DNA of 64,000 nt from assembly GCA_020853885.1 (NCBI GenBank), contig JADYXZ010000003.1, forward strand, positions 186,001 through 250,000. The letters run 5' to 3'. The position numbers and the translations under genes are program-made. The notes beneath the pieces were generated by a model. The model had not been told where the DNA came from and made no database searches. It saw nothing but the letters and a program-made list of their open reading frames with translations. This DNA comes from Bradyrhizobiaceae bacterium (GTDB taxonomy: Bacteria; Pseudomonadota; Alphaproteobacteria; Rhizobiales; Xanthobacteraceae). Positions within the stretch are counted from its first letter, which is position 1. Each line of letters begins with the position of its first letter. Below, piece by piece: positions 43,966-53,484 of this stretch.

Positions 43966-45909
43966 ATGGTCGCGCTGACCTTTCCCGACGGCGCACGCCG
44001 CGAATATCCCGACAACATCACCGGCTTCGAGATCGCCAAGGGCATCTCGCCATCGCTCGCCAAGCGCACGGTGGCGATGGCACTCGACGGCACGCTCGCC
44101 GACCTGCACGACAAGATCACGAAAGACGCGAAGATCGAGTTCATCCCGCGCGACGATCCGCGGGCGATGGAGCTGATCCGCCATGACGCGGCGCACGTGA
44201 TGGCGGAAGCCGTGCAGTCGCTCTGGCCCGGCACGCAGGTGACGATCGGCCCGGTGATCGAGAACGGCTTCTATTACGACTTCTTCCGCAACGAGCCGTT
44301 CACGCCGGAGGATTTTCCCGCGATCGAGAAGAAGATGCGGGAGATCATCCAGCGCGACCAGCCGTTCACGAAAGAAGTGTGGTCGCGCGAGGAGGCGAAG
44401 CGCGTCTTCCGCGAGAAGGGCGAGAACTTCAAGGTCGAGCTCGTGGACGCGATCCCGGCCGGCGAAGAGATCAAGATCTACAAGCAGGGCGAATGGTTCG
44501 ACCTCTGCCGCGGCCCGCACATGACCTCGACCGGCAAGGTCGGCGGCGCCTTCAAGCTGATGAAGGTGGCGGGCGCCTATTGGCGCGGCGACGCGCGCAA
44601 TCCCATGCTCACACGCATCTACGGCACCGCGTGGCAGACGCAGGAGCAGCTCGACCAGTACATCCACCAGCTCGAGGAGGCGGAAAAGCGTGATCATCGC
44701 CGGCTCGGGCGGGAGATGGACCTCTTTCATTTTCAGGAAGAGGCGCCGGGCTCGGTGTTCTGGCATCCGAAGGGCTGGACGCTGTTCCAGACCTTGGAGA
44801 ACTACATCCGCCGGCGGCAGTCGGACGCGGGCTACCAGGAAGTGAACGCGCCGCAGCTCATGGATTCGTCATTGTGGGTCACGTCGGGCCACATGGCGAA
44901 GTACCGCGAGATGATGTTCCTCACCGAGAAGCGCGAGGAAGAGGAGCGGCAATACGTCATTAAGCCGATGAACTGCCCGGGGCACGTGCAGATCTTCAAG
45001 AACGGGCTGAAGTCCTACCGCGACCTGCCGTACCGGCTTGCGGAGCTCGGCAAGGTGCACCGCTTCGAGCCGTCGGGCGCCTTGCACGGGTTGATGCGCG
45101 TGCGCGCGTTCACGCAGGACGACGCGCACGTGTTCATCTCCGACGATCAGATCACTGACGAGGTGATCGCGATGCACCGGCTGATCCTGTCGATCTACAA
45201 GGACTTCGGCTTCGAGGACGTGCAGGTGAAGTTCTCCGACCGGCCGGAGCAGCGCATCGGCGAAGACGCCGTGTGGGAGAAGGCGGAAGCCGCACTCCTG
45301 CGCGCGCTGGAGATCGCGGAATATCCCTACACCTACAACAAGGGCGAGGGCGCGTTCTACGGGCCGAAGCTGGAATACGTGCTGCGCGACGCGATCGGGC
45401 GCGACTGGCAATGCGGCACGGTGCAGGTGGACCTCAACCTGCCGGGCCGGCTCGGCGCGTTCTATATCGCGCCGTCGGGCGAGAAGATCGTGCCGGTGAT
45501 GCTGCACCGTGCGCTGTTCGGCTCGCTCGAGCGCTTCACCGGCATCCTGATCGAGCATCACGCCGGGCATTTCCCGCTGTGGCTCGCGCCGCTGCAGGCG
45601 ATGGTGTGCACGATCACCTCGGATGCCGATGCTTACGCTGCGGACGTTGCGGCGGCGGCGAAGAAATTCGGCCTGCGCGTCGACGTCGATCTCCGCAACG
45701 AGAAGATCAACTACAAGGTGCGCGAGCATTCGCTGGCGAAGGTCCCCGTGCTGCTCGTGGTCGGCAAGAAGGAAGCGGCGGAGCGCGCCGTCTCCATCCG
45801 CCGGCTCGGCAGCGAGAAGCAGACGGTGATGCCGCTCGACGCGGCATTGGCGGTTCTTGCCGGCGAGGCGACGGCGCCGGACGTGAAGCGGGAGCGGGAG
45901 GCGGCCTAG
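43966..45909 (+). CDS. thrS: Threonine-tRNA ligase
   Basis: A 647-residue class II synthetase. The TGS domain (residues 1-62), the HxxxH editing-type domain ([17 protein letters not shown], about residues 76-92), the catalytic core with the zinc Cys in [10 protein letters not shown] and motif 3 region [16 protein letters not shown], and the anticodon-binding C-terminus are all present in order. The length equals the family norm. CAGGAGAG supports ATG 43966. Confidence 0.96.
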   Translation: MVALTFPDGARREYPDNITGFEIAKGISPSLAKRTVAMALDGTLADLHDKITKDAKIEFIPRDDPRAMELIRHDAAHVMAEAVQSLWPGTQVTIGPVIENGFYYDFFRNEPFTPEDFPAIEKKMREIIQRDQPFTKEVWSREEAKRVFREKGENFKVELVDAIPAGEEIKIYKQGEWFDLCRGPHMTSTGKVGGAFKLMKVAGAYWRGDARNPMLTRIYGTAWQTQEQLDQYIHQLEEAEKRDHRRLGREMDLFHFQEEAPGSVFWHPKGWTLFQTLENYIRRRQSDAGYQEVNAPQLMDSSLWVTSGHMAKYREMMFLTEKREEEERQYVIKPMNCPGHVQIFKNGLKSYRDLPYRLAELGKVHRFEPSGALHGLMRVRAFTQDDAHVFISDDQITDEVIAMHRLILSIYKDFGFEDVQVKFSDRPEQRIGEDAVWEKAEAALLRALEIAEYPYTYNKGEGAFYGPKLEYVLRDAIGRDWQCGTVQVDLNLPGRLGAFYIAPSGEKIVPVMLHRALFGSLERFTGILIEHHAGHFPLWLAPLQAMVCTITSDADAYAADVAAAAKKFGLRVDVDLRNEKINYKVREHSLAKVPVLLVVGKKEAAERAVSIRRLGSEKQTVMPLDAALAVLAGEATAPDVKREREAA

Positions 45910-45952
45910 TCGCGCCGCCGAGGCCGAAGGGCCGACGCGGCAATAAGAAGAG

Positions 45953-46267
45953 TTACGCCGCCACCTTGAGCTTGAGGCCGAGCGCGCGCATCACCTTGAG
46001 GATGGTCGCAAACTCTGGATTGCCTTCGGCGGACAGTGCCTTGTAGAGACTTTCGCGGCCGAGGCCGGTTTCGGCGGCGATTTTCTTCATGCCCTTGGCG
46101 CGGGCAACGTCGCCAAGCGCATGGGCGATCAATTCCGGGTCGCCGTCCTCGAACACCGCTTCCAGATAATAGGCGATATCCTTGTCGGTCTTGAGATAGT
46201 CTGCCGAGTCCCACGGGGTCGTTTTCAGTTTTCTTTTTCGTTTCGTCTTCGTTGCAGATTTGCGCAT
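45953..46267 (-). CDS. Antitoxin, HigA-like helix-turn-helix addiction module protein
   Basis: A 104-residue protein with a basic N-terminus and a C-terminal helix-turn-helix (IAHALGDVARAKGMKKIAAETGLGRESLYKALS, read in parts) as in the COG3636 antidote family. The gene follows the toxin gene by nine bases, the reverse order typical of HigBA-type modules. It is expected to neutralise the toxin and repress the operon. Confidence 0.84.
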   Translation of the reverse strand: MRKSATKTKRKRKLKTTPWDSADYLKTDKDIAYYLEAVFEDGDPELIAHALGDVARAKGMKKIAAETGLGRESLYKALSAEGNPEFATILKVMRALGLKLKVAA

Positions 46268-46276
46268 GCCGGTCTC

Positions 46277-46567
46277 CTACAATTCGTCTGCCAGTCTCAG
46301 CGCGACGGCGATGTCCCGTTCCTGCGTGCGCTTGTCGCCGCCGGCGAGCAGCACGATCAGCGTCGATCCGCGCTGAGCGTAATAGACCCGGTAGCCGGGG
46401 CCGTAGTCGATGCGCATCTCGGAGACGCCGTTACCCACCGGTCTCACGTCGCCGGGATTGCCAATCGACAGACGGCGGATACGGGCATTGATGCGACCGC
46501 GCGCCCGGTCATCACGTAGCGCCGCGAGCCACCGGGCGAAGACCGCCGTCTGCCGGACCTCGATCAC
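46277..46567 (-). CDS. RelE/HigB-type toxin
   Basis: A 96-residue protein from GTG 46567. It has the RelE/ParE fold pattern of the COG3657 group: VRQTAVFARWLAALRDDRAR, INARIRRLSIGNPGDVRPVG, EMRIDYGPGYRVYY and LLAGGDKRTQERDI. Such toxins cut mRNA at the ribosome. A longer open frame to 46636 passes through the operator-like repeats and is less likely. It pairs with the downstream antitoxin. Confidence 0.84.
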   Translation of the reverse strand: MIEVRQTAVFARWLAALRDDRARGRINARIRRLSIGNPGDVRPVGNGVSEMRIDYGPGYRVYYAQRGSTLIVLLAGGDKRTQERDIAVALRLADEL

Positions 46568-46572
46568 CGACG

Positions 46573-46592
46573 TATAGTATCCTATAAGATAC
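46573..46592. promoter_or_regulatory. Operator-like overlapping inverted repeats of the toxin-antitoxin operon
   Basis: Two overlapping inverted repeats just upstream of the toxin start: TATAG 46573-46577 / CTATA 46582-46586, and GTATC 46577-46581 / GATAC 46588-46592. This A+T-rich stretch stands out in the local GC-rich DNA and probably combines the -10 region and the antitoxin binding site. Confidence 0.55.
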
Positions 46593-46663
46593 AGGCGGGC
46601 AAGCGGTTCGACGTGAAGCGCGAGGCGGCGTAACAATCGCCTTCTGCAAAGCCGGCTCCCCGC

Positions 46664-47194
46664 TCAGGGTTTCCCCGACTTCAGCCTGATCGTCGGACCG
46701 TCGACGGCGAACGTGCCGTAGCCGCGGTGGTGGATCGTCTTCGGGTTCTTCTGCGCGGGGTCGATCCAGGCTTGCACGACCTCAAGAACGAAGAGGTTGT
46801 ACCTGTTGACGAACCCGGTATCGGCGACCTTGCATTCGAGGTTGGCGAAGCATTCCTCGATCAGCGGCGGCGCCACGCGCCTGGCCGGCACGGCGGTCAG
46901 GCCGAAGGCGTCGAACTTGTCGATATCGCCGCCGGATGCGTTGCCGACCCGCACCACTTTCGACGCCAGCTTTCGCGCGGGAATGGCGATCACGCATTCA
47001 CCGGTCGCCCGCAAGGCGGCGAAGCTGTAATTCGCGCCGCTGACGACGCAGGCGACCAGGGGCGGCTCGAACTCGACCATCATGTGCCAGGACATGGTCA
47101 TGACATTGGCGCGGCCCTTGCGCGCGGTCGTCAGCAGGACGACCGGGCCGGGCTCGAGCAGTTGATAGACTTTGGATAGCGGGAGATCTTTCAT
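46664..47194 (-). CDS. Flavin reductase family protein
   Basis: A 176-residue flavin-binding protein of the DIM6/NTAB type: GPVVLLTTARKGRANVMTMSW near the start, CVVSGANYSFAALRATGECV, and a C-terminal HHRGYGTFAV. It reduces or binds FMN and may supply a monooxygenase. ATG 47194 is preceded by a short leader divergent from the oxidoreductase gene at 47296. Confidence 0.83.
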   Translation of the reverse strand: MKDLPLSKVYQLLEPGPVVLLTTARKGRANVMTMSWHMMVEFEPPLVACVVSGANYSFAALRATGECVIAIPARKLASKVVRVGNASGGDIDKFDAFGLTAVPARRVAPPLIEECFANLECKVADTGFVNRYNLFVLEVVQAWIDPAQKNPKTIHHRGYGTFAVDGPTIRLKSGKP

Positions 47195-47295
47195 GGTCGT
47201 CGCCTGCAAGGACAGTGGAGCGGGACGTATGGCGCATTCCACCACGACCGCAAAATCAATATACCCGTAGGGCGAGTGCCGCCGGGGAGGCCATG

Positions 47296-48027
47296 ATGGC
47301 AAAATCGATCTTCCTTGCCGGCGCCGCGGGCGCCATTGGGCGGCGGCTCGTTCCGCTTCTGCTCGCCGCCGGGCATCGCGTGACCGGCACGACGCGTTCG
47401 CCGGAAAAGGCGGAGGCGCTACGCAAGGCGGGTGTGCGCCCGGCGATCGTCGATGCGCTCGACGCGAAGGCGCTGAAGGACGCGGTCGAAAGCGCCCGTC
47501 CCGAAGTCGTCATCCATCAGCTGACCGACCTCGCCTTGCTTGCGGATGTGAACCGCATGGCCGAGGCGCTCGAGCGCAACGCGCGTTTGCGAAGGGAAGG
47601 GACCGCCAATCTGGTGGTGGCGGCTTTGACGGCAGGAGCGACCCGGATCGTCGCCCAGAGCATTTCGTTCGTCTATGCGCCGGGCCCCGAGCCGCATCAT
47701 GAAGACGACAGGCTCGATCTCGACGTGGAAGGGTTGCGGTCGGTGTCCGTGCTTGGCGTGGCGGCGCTGGAACGCGAAGTGACGCAGACGCCAGACATCG
47801 AAGGCATCGTGCTGCGCTACGGCCATCTGTACGGGCCGGGAACGGGGGTCGACGCAAAGCCGCCGCGCGGCGCTGTGCATGTGGACGCGGCCGCGCATGC
47901 CGCCCTGCTTGCGGTTGATCGCGGCAGGGCGGGTATCTACAACGTCGCCGAAGACGATGGCGAGGTCGCGATCGAAAAGGTGCGGGCGGAACTCGGCTTC
48001 GATCCCGGCTTTCGTCTGTCGGTGTGA
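47296..48027 (+). CDS. NAD(P)-dependent epimerase/dehydratase-like oxidoreductase
   Basis: A 243-residue extended short-chain dehydrogenase. It has a GAAGAIGRRL dinucleotide motif at the N-terminus and LRYGHLYGPGTGV later, but the expected Tyr-x3-Lys is not clear (SFVYAPGP is at about that position), so it may be an atypical member. GGAGG at 47286-47290 fits ATG 47296; ATG 47293 is also possible. Confidence 0.78.
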   Translation: MAKSIFLAGAAGAIGRRLVPLLLAAGHRVTGTTRSPEKAEALRKAGVRPAIVDALDAKALKDAVESARPEVVIHQLTDLALLADVNRMAEALERNARLRREGTANLVVAALTAGATRIVAQSISFVYAPGPEPHHEDDRLDLDVEGLRSVSVLGVAALEREVTQTPDIEGIVLRYGHLYGPGTGVDAKPPRGAVHVDAAAHAALLAVDRGRAGIYNVAEDDGEVAIEKVRAELGFDPGFRLSV

Positions 48028-48342
48028 TTACTTCGCGAGCGTGGCGATATAGGCCGCGACGTCGGCCGCCTGGGTGCGCGACAGCTCGCGGCCCGGCATC
48101 AGCGGATGCGGAAACTGGATCGACTTCGCCAGCTGGTCGGCATTGAAGCCCGGCTTTCCGGCGATTGCTGCAAACGGCGGGGCGGCGGTCGGCGCGGGCT
48201 GCTGATCCGCGGCGACGAGATGGCAGGCCGCGCACCAGCGCAACGAAAGCTCCTTGCCCGCGGCAACGTCCGCGGCGCCGGCCGGAGTGGATAGCGCGAC
48301 AAGACTGAACAGTGCGACGACAGACGGACCGGTCCGGAGCAT
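48028..48342 (-). CDS. Class I cytochrome c
   Basis: A 104-residue periplasmic protein: signal peptide to about residue 23 (TPAGAA), heme motif CAACH at 37-41, and a later Met (HPLMPGREL) as the sixth ligand. The C-terminal helix AADVAAYIATLAK is typical. The start is ATG 48342. It sits between the convergent oxidoreductase gene and a secreted protein gene in the same direction, 49 bases away. Confidence 0.9.
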   Translation of the reverse strand: MLRTGPSVVALFSLVALSTPAGAADVAAGKELSLRWCAACHLVAADQQPAPTAAPPFAAIAGKPGFNADQLAKSIQFPHPLMPGRELSRTQAADVAAYIATLAK

Positions 48343-48391
48343 GAAAATTTTTCCGTTGCAGATTGTTCGGGGCGGAATTGCCCGAGCGACT

Positions 48392-49420
48392 TCAGCGCGC
48401 CAGCACCTCGATCTCGCGATCGCGGCCGGACTGGACGCGGAAATTCTCCTGATAGGTTTTTCCGTCGTGGCGGGCGACGGCGACATAGTCGCCTTCGGCG
48501 AGCACGACGCTCGGGAATGCGCCGATCGATTCCTTGATGGAGTCGCCGCCGGGAGTGAGCACAGACCATTGCGTGTTGGCGATCGCTTCGCCGCCGGGCG
48601 CGCTCACGAGCTTCAGCGTGACCTGCGCCGCGCGGTGATGCACGGTCGCGTCGGTGAGGCGGCCGGGCTCGATGCGGACGTCGGCCTGAATCACGGAATT
48701 GCCTTCGCCATAGGTCGATTGCACGTAATAGACGCCAGCCGGCAGCAGCACGAGCTCGCCGGCACTGGCGCTGCGCACGACCGGCGGTCGCTCGGCGCGT
48801 CCGCCCGTAGGATTCGCGGAGCCGGCGCGCTGCAGGAAGCTGCCCTCGTACACCTCGAAGCGCAGCCGCTGCGGCGAGATCGCCGTGTCGCCGACGCGGC
48901 CCTGCAGACGCAGCCCGCCGCCGGGGACGATCAGGGTTTCGCGGCGCGGACCGTCGTGCAGCGCGACGCGCTGCACGTTGGATGCGAGCCCGTAAGCGGC
49001 ATGCACGACGTACTCGCCCGGCGCGAGTGCAAAGATGGGGAAGGGCTCGCCGGATTCCGCGGCGAGCGAGAGCGGCCCGGTCGGATCGGCCTTGGCGTGG
49101 AAAACGCGCCACTGGATGCCGCGCGGGATGAACGGGCCGTCGTCGGCGTAGCGGGCCGACAAGGCGAGCGCCAATTTCCCCGACGCGACCACGGGGATTG
49201 CCTGCTGCGGGTCGCGGACGCCGCCAAGAGACGGTCGCGCCGCGGGTGGCGGCGGGGGCGGTGGAGGCGGCGAGAAAATCTGACTCGGCTGGCCGGTGAA
49301 CGGGCTGACCTGCGCCGGCGCTGTGCCCGGGCCGGCGAAGAGCAGCAATGCAGTCCCGGCGAGTACGGCCAGGCGGCGGCAATGCCCGACGGTCACGGCG
49401 CTACCGGTTGCGGGATGCAT
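48392..49420 (-). CDS. Secreted hypothetical protein with carboxypeptidase-regulatory-like strands
   Basis: A 342-residue exported protein: signal peptide ending at about residue 36 (TAPAQ), then a run of nine prolines (about 51-59), then beta-rich repeats in which a segment like GEYVVHAAYG, GVYYVQSTYGEGNSV and GDYVAVARHDG recurs. The pattern suggests several Ig-like or prealbumin-like domains. The function is unknown; the gene lies upstream of the cytochrome c gene and may be co-expressed with it. Confidence 0.72.
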   Translation of the reverse strand: MHPATGSAVTVGHCRRLAVLAGTALLLFAGPGTAPAQVSPFTGQPSQIFSPPPPPPPPPAARPSLGGVRDPQQAIPVVASGKLALALSARYADDGPFIPRGIQWRVFHAKADPTGPLSLAAESGEPFPIFALAPGEYVVHAAYGLASNVQRVALHDGPRRETLIVPGGGLRLQGRVGDTAISPQRLRFEVYEGSFLQRAGSANPTGGRAERPPVVRSASAGELVLLPAGVYYVQSTYGEGNSVIQADVRIEPGRLTDATVHHRAAQVTLKLVSAPGGEAIANTQWSVLTPGGDSIKESIGAFPSVVLAEGDYVAVARHDGKTYQENFRVQSGRDREIEVLAR

Positions 49421-49521
49421 GCGTCTTTTTCGCCTCTGGTGGAGGCGAAAGCAAGGCTGCGCTTGGCGCTTTCGATGCCGTCATGTTAGGCGAAACAGTC
49501 ACTGAATGCCTGGATTTTGCG

Positions 49522-50085
49522 ATGAAAGACGCAATCAACCTTCTTAAGACCCGCCGCTCCCCGCGGATTCCCGACCTCACCGAGCCGGCACCGAGCGAGG
49601 CAGAGCTTGAGACGCTCCTGACCATCGCCTCGCGCGTGCCCGACCATGGAAAGCTTGCGCCCTGGCGCTTCCTCGTGCTGTCGAAACAGGGGCGGGCGTC
49701 GCTGGCCGATTCGCTCGCGGCCTGCTTCAGGGCCGACCATCCCGAAGCGACACCCGACCAGATCGAGAAGGAAGTCTCGCGCTTCCGGGACTCGCCGCTT
49801 GTCGTTGGCGTGGTTTCCCGCGCGGCGCCGCACGTGAAGATTCCTGAGTGGGAGCAGGTTTTGTCGGCGGGGGCCGCGTGCATGAACCTCGTCACGGCCG
49901 CGCATGCGCTCGGCTACGGCGCGAACTGGGTCACTGGCTGGGCGGCCTATGACCGGCGCTGCCTCGACCTCCTGAAGATCGCGCCCGACGAGCGCGTCGC
50001 CGGATTCATTCACATCGGCACGCCGATCGCGGCGCTGGAAGACCGCCCGCGGCCGAAGCTCGATGAGATCGTGACGCGGCTCTGA
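49522..50085 (+). CDS. Nitroreductase family protein
   Basis: A 187-residue FMN-dependent reductase: LLKTRRSPRIPDLTEPAPSE at the start, VPDHGKLAPWRFLVL (FMN site), and a C-terminal GTPIAALEDRPRP typical of the YdjA-like group. ATG 49522 gives the usual family beginning; ATG 49483 is in frame upstream. It may act on nitro or quinone compounds; the physiological substrate is unknown. Confidence 0.84.
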   Translation: MKDAINLLKTRRSPRIPDLTEPAPSEAELETLLTIASRVPDHGKLAPWRFLVLSKQGRASLADSLAACFRADHPEATPDQIEKEVSRFRDSPLVVGVVSRAAPHVKIPEWEQVLSAGAACMNLVTAAHALGYGANWVTGWAAYDRRCLDLLKIAPDERVAGFIHIGTPIAALEDRPRPKLDEIVTRL

Positions 50086-50100
50086 TCCCTGCAGGCCGAC

Positions 50101-50472
50101 TCAAGTTGGCGGGTCTGCCGCGAGCGAGAGCTGTTGGGCTGCCTTTGCCAGACGTTTGTCGCGTGTCCACAGCGAAGCGCCGGGCGTCAGTCGCGCCGAC
50201 GCCAGGAGATGTGCGTCAATGTAGCCGATGTCTAGCGCGAAGAGGCGCTCTCGATCGATAAAGTCGAGGACTTCTCGATCATCGGCGACAATCGCCTTAG
50301 GCAAGTCGTGAAACGTCCGCAGGATCAAATCCCGCTGATGTAGCTGGCCGAGCGCCAGTTCGCCGATGACGAACGGATGCGTAATCACCCTGCCGTCTTC
50401 GAGCAGTCGTACTAATGTGGTTTCGATCCGACGCAGGTGATCGACCCAGATAGAGGTATCGACGAGGATCAC
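50101..50472 (-). CDS. vapC: VapC-type PIN-domain toxin
   Basis: A 123-residue PIN ribonuclease: ILVDTSIWVDHLR (Asp5), FVIGELALG (Glu), DIGYIDAHLLASA (Asp) and LWTRDKRLA (Asp) supply the four acidic residues. Its start overlaps the antitoxin stop by four bases, the normal VapBC layout. Confidence 0.92.
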   Translation of the reverse strand: MILVDTSIWVDHLRRIETTLVRLLEDGRVITHPFVIGELALGQLHQRDLILRTFHDLPKAIVADDREVLDFIDRERLFALDIGYIDAHLLASARLTPGASLWTRDKRLAKAAQQLSLAADPPT

Positions 50473-50666
50473 TTGCCGGCAGGCCGCCTGCGCGGAATAC
50501 GCATGAGCTTTCGCTCGCTGCCGCCAAGGCGAGCAAGTCGACGTGCGCTTTCGCGCTCGATCAAAGCCTTCAACGCTTCACGGACCAGCGCGGATTTCTC
50601 ACGCACGCCGGTGAACGCTTCTGCCTTTTTGATCAACTCGTCATCGAGGGCGATAGTCGTTCTCAC
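50469..50666 (-). CDS. vapB: VapB-type antitoxin
   Basis: A 65-residue protein from GTG 50666 with GGGAG upstream: VRTTIALDDELIKKAEAFTG is the ribbon-helix-helix-like N-terminus of the PF09957 antitoxins, and the basic tail contacts the toxin. A longer frame to 50702 is open but lacks a ribosome site. The gene is coupled to vapC by a four-base overlap. Confidence 0.9.
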   Translation of the reverse strand: MRTTIALDDELIKKAEAFTGVREKSALVREALKALIERESARRLARLGGSERKLMRIPRRRPAGK

Positions 50667-50737
50667 AGGGCGCTCCCAAATCGTTATCATCAAAACTATC
50701 ATTAAATGATGCCGATTTCAATGCAATCGCGACGCGG

Positions 50738-51616
50738 CTACAGCCCCGCTGCTTTCGCCTGCGCGAGCAGGCGCTCGGCGCGGATGAGGTGCGGGCGGTC
50801 GAGCATCGCGCCCTCGAGTCCAACCACGCCGGCGCCGGGATTGGCGGCGAACGCCGCGACGACGGCTTGCGCGTGCGCGATCGCTTCCGGCGTCGGCGTG
50901 AACACGGCGTTGATCACCGGCACCTGCGCAGGATGGATGGCGAGCTTGGCGGCGAAGCCGTCGCGGCGCGCATCCATGGCTTCGGCGCGCAGGCCGTCGA
51001 GATCGCGATAATTGGTATAGACGGAATCGATCGGCAGGACTTCCGCCGCCATCGCGGCGAACAGGCAGAGCGCGCGCACGACGCGGTAGGGCTCGGTGTA
51101 GTCGCCGGCGGGAAGGCGGTTGGTCTCGGCATTGACCGCCGCCGAGAGGTCTTCGCCGGCCCAGCACAGGCCGTCAAGCCGCCTGCTCGCGCCGCGATAG
51201 GTGCCGAGCGTGAAAATGGCGGCGGGCGTTTCCGTCGCCAGCGCGACCACGCGCGTTGCGCCGTCCGGGATGCCGACAATCGCTTCGCGCGCGGCGAGCT
51301 TGGCGTCGAGGAGCGTCAGGTCGCTGCCGCCGCCGCACTTCGGCAGCATCACGCCGTCCGGCTTGCCCTTGAGCACCTCGTCGAGATCGCCGTCGAGCAG
51401 GCCGGTGTCGAGTGCATTGAGCCGCACGTAGAGCTTGGGGCGATTGCTCGCCGAGGCCACCGATTGCAGGAAATCGCGGACCGTTGCGCGTGCTCCGAGC
51501 TTCGCATCGACCGCAACCGAATCCTCGAGATCGAGCACGAGCGCGTCGGCGCTTGCGCCCATCGCCTTGTCGAGCTTCTTGGTGCTGTCGCCGGGAACGA
51601 AGAGAAGGGAGCGCAT
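50738..51616 (-). CDS. HpcH/HpaI aldolase family, CoA ester lyase (CitE-like)
   Basis: A 292-residue TIM-barrel lyase: RSLLFVPGDSTKKLDKA at the start, LDLEDSVAVDAK (metal-binding Glu/Asp), VMLPKCGGGSDL, and LCWAGEDLSAAVNAE. The family cleaves malyl-CoA, citramalyl-CoA or similar thioesters. A MaoC-type dehydratase gene lies upstream in the same direction beyond a repeat cluster, which suggests a dicarboxyl-CoA pathway such as glyoxylate or mesaconyl-CoA metabolism; inferred. Confidence 0.87.
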   Translation of the reverse strand: MRSLLFVPGDSTKKLDKAMGASADALVLDLEDSVAVDAKLGARATVRDFLQSVASASNRPKLYVRLNALDTGLLDGDLDEVLKGKPDGVMLPKCGGGSDLTLLDAKLAAREAIVGIPDGATRVVALATETPAAIFTLGTYRGASRRLDGLCWAGEDLSAAVNAETNRLPAGDYTEPYRVVRALCLFAAMAAEVLPIDSVYTNYRDLDGLRAEAMDARRDGFAAKLAIHPAQVPVINAVFTPTPEAIAHAQAVVAAFAANPGAGVVGLEGAMLDRPHLIRAERLLAQAKAAGL

Positions 51617-51631
51617 GTCATCTTTCCTTGG

Positions 51632-51788
51632 GCCTCATGGTTCGAGACGCCCCGTCACCTCATCCTGAGGAGCCGGAGCGAAGCGGAGGCGTCTCGAAGG
51701 ATGAGGTGACGGGGCTCCTCACCACGAGGCCATAACCAAGCCCTCATCCTGAGGAGCGCCCGCAGGGCGCGTCTCGAAGGACGAGGGC
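51632..51788. repeat. Cluster of dispersed palindromic repeats
   Basis: Three or four linked units of the CTCATCCTGAGGAG/TTCGAGACG family fill the gap between the lyase and dehydratase genes: CCTCATGGTTCGAGACG at 51634, CTCATCCTGAGGAGCCGG at 51660, GTCTCGAAGGATGAGG at 51690, a degenerate CTCCTCACCACGAGG at 51715, and a last hairpin ending TCTCGAAGGACGAGG. It is the largest such cluster in the window. Confidence 0.83.
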
Positions 51789-51792
51789 GAAA

Positions 51793-52275
51793 TCATACAG
51801 GCCGTTTCTTCATGAATGCCTGCCGCTTGCACTCGGCGACCAGCGTCCCGTCCTGCTTGTAGGCGCGGTGAAGGAATTCGACGATGCCGGCGTCCGGCCG
51901 CGAGCGCGACTCGCGCTTGCCGATCACCTCGGTGGTGGCGCGCACGGTGTCGCCCTCGAACAACGGGGCGGGAAATTTCACCTCGGCCATGCCGAGATTG
52001 GCGATCGTGGTGCCGACCGTGAGGTCGCTCACCGACATGCCGATCATCAGCCCGAGCGTGAACAGCGAGTTCATCAGCGGCTGGCCCCACTCGGTCTCGG
52101 TCTCGCAGAAATGCCGGTCGATGTGCAGCGGCTGCGGGTTCAGCGTCATGTTCGAGAACAGCATGTTGTCCATCTCGGTGACGGTGCGCCGGTAGCGGTG
52201 CTCGTAGATCCGGCCCGCGTCGAAATCCTCGAAATACATGCCGCCCCGCGGGTGGCGCTCTCCTTCGGCTGGCAT
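51793..52275 (-). CDS. MaoC family dehydratase
   Basis: A 160-residue hot-dog-fold protein: YFEDFDAGRIYEHRYRRTVTE at the start (read in parts), NPQPLHIDRHFCE with the hydratase Asp/His positions, and GDTVRATTEVIGKRESRS. It hydrates enoyl-CoA-type substrates. I start at ATG 52275. The neighbouring CoA ester lyase makes a linked pathway plausible. Confidence 0.86.
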   Translation of the reverse strand: MPAEGERHPRGGMYFEDFDAGRIYEHRYRRTVTEMDNMLFSNMTLNPQPLHIDRHFCETETEWGQPLMNSLFTLGLMIGMSVSDLTVGTTIANLGMAEVKFPAPLFEGDTVRATTEVIGKRESRSRPDAGIVEFLHRAYKQDGTLVAECKRQAFMKKRPV

Positions 52276-52384
52276 CCGTCTCTCCTTCGAATTCCGTATT
52301 AAGGCTTCATTTACCATAGCAGCCCAAGGCTCAAGCCGTTCGGCCTGCGGGACCGCGATTCCCATGCAGGCTTGGGGGATAGCG

Positions 52385-53386
52385 ATGTCCGTCGACGGCC
52401 TCAATGGCCCGGGCGACCGCGTCACCGCAGCGATCCGGAGCGCGAGCCGGACGACGGGGGCGGGATTCGACTATCTCCTGAACACGGCGATGCGCGAATC
52501 CTCCCTGAATCCCACGGCGAAGGCGAAGACCTCGTCGGCGCGCGGGCTCTACCAGTTCATCGAATCCACCTGGCTTGCGATGGTGAAGGAGGAGGGCCCG
52601 AAATACGGGCTCGGCCGGTTCGCGGCCGCGATCGACCGGGGTGCCAACGGCGAATACGCCGTGCGCGATGCCGCGGCGCGATCGCAAATCCTCAAGCTGC
52701 GGGAGAACCCGCAGATTTCCGCGCTGATGGCCGGGGCGCTGGCGAAGCGCAATTCGAGCGAGCTTTCCGGCACGCTCGGCCGCGCGCCCACGGACGGCGA
52801 GCTCTATCTCGCGCATTTCCTCGGGGCGAACGGAGCGAAGCGGCTGATCGAGCTACAGCGCAAGAACCCGAAGGCGCAGGCATCCGCCGCTTTCCCGGAG
52901 GCGGCGCGGGCCAACAAGTCGATCTTCCAGCGCGCGGACGGCAAGCCGCGCAACGCCGCCGAAGTGTTCGCGGCGCTGACGCAGGGGCAGGGCACGCCGC
53001 CGCTGTACCCAATGCCGGCCAGGCCCGCGACGGCCGTGGCCGAGTTGCGGCCGACGCTTTCTGCCGATCCGGTGTCGGCGCCGGCGCGGCCGGCGGTGCC
53101 GCAGAAGCTCGCCTATGACCATGCGGTGTTGCCCGCCTATTCGGCGTTCGCCGCCGAAGAGGGACCGGCGCTGCAGTCGCTCTTCCGCGACGGGCCGGCG
53201 CCGCAGGGACCGATCTCGCCGATGGTGCGGGAGATCTGGGGCTCGTTCGACGCCGGTACACGCGGCCTTGCCGCGGTCGCACCGGAAAAGGCCGCGCCGG
53301 GCGCGATCGGCGAGCCGATGGATCTGCTCGGGCACCTGAAGCCGGGCATTCTGCACCGCGGGCGCCGTTCAACGCTCGGCAGCTAA
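52385..53386 (+). CDS. Lytic transglycosylase-like protein
   Basis: A 333-residue protein from ATG 52385. The N-terminal 170 residues have the soluble lytic transglycosylase pattern: FDYLLNTAMRESSLNPTAKA (catalytic Glu in MRESSLNP), SARGLYQFIESTWLAM, and YLAHFLGANGAKRLIEL. The C-terminal half is Ala/Pro-rich and probably unstructured. It would cut peptidoglycan, for example during assembly of an envelope machine. No clear signal peptide is seen. Confidence 0.82.
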   Translation: MSVDGLNGPGDRVTAAIRSASRTTGAGFDYLLNTAMRESSLNPTAKAKTSSARGLYQFIESTWLAMVKEEGPKYGLGRFAAAIDRGANGEYAVRDAAARSQILKLRENPQISALMAGALAKRNSSELSGTLGRAPTDGELYLAHFLGANGAKRLIELQRKNPKAQASAAFPEAARANKSIFQRADGKPRNAAEVFAALTQGQGTPPLYPMPARPATAVAELRPTLSADPVSAPARPAVPQKLAYDHAVLPAYSAFAAEEGPALQSLFRDGPAPQGPISPMVREIWGSFDAGTRGLAAVAPEKAAPGAIGEPMDLLGHLKPGILHRGRRSTLGS

Positions 53387-53484
53387 GCCCGCCTTCAAAT
53401 CCTTAATGAAATCCAAATAGTTACGGTGAACGCTTTGTTAAGCGGGCGGCGCGATCATGCGGGCGGAATGGGGGGTAAGCCTGA

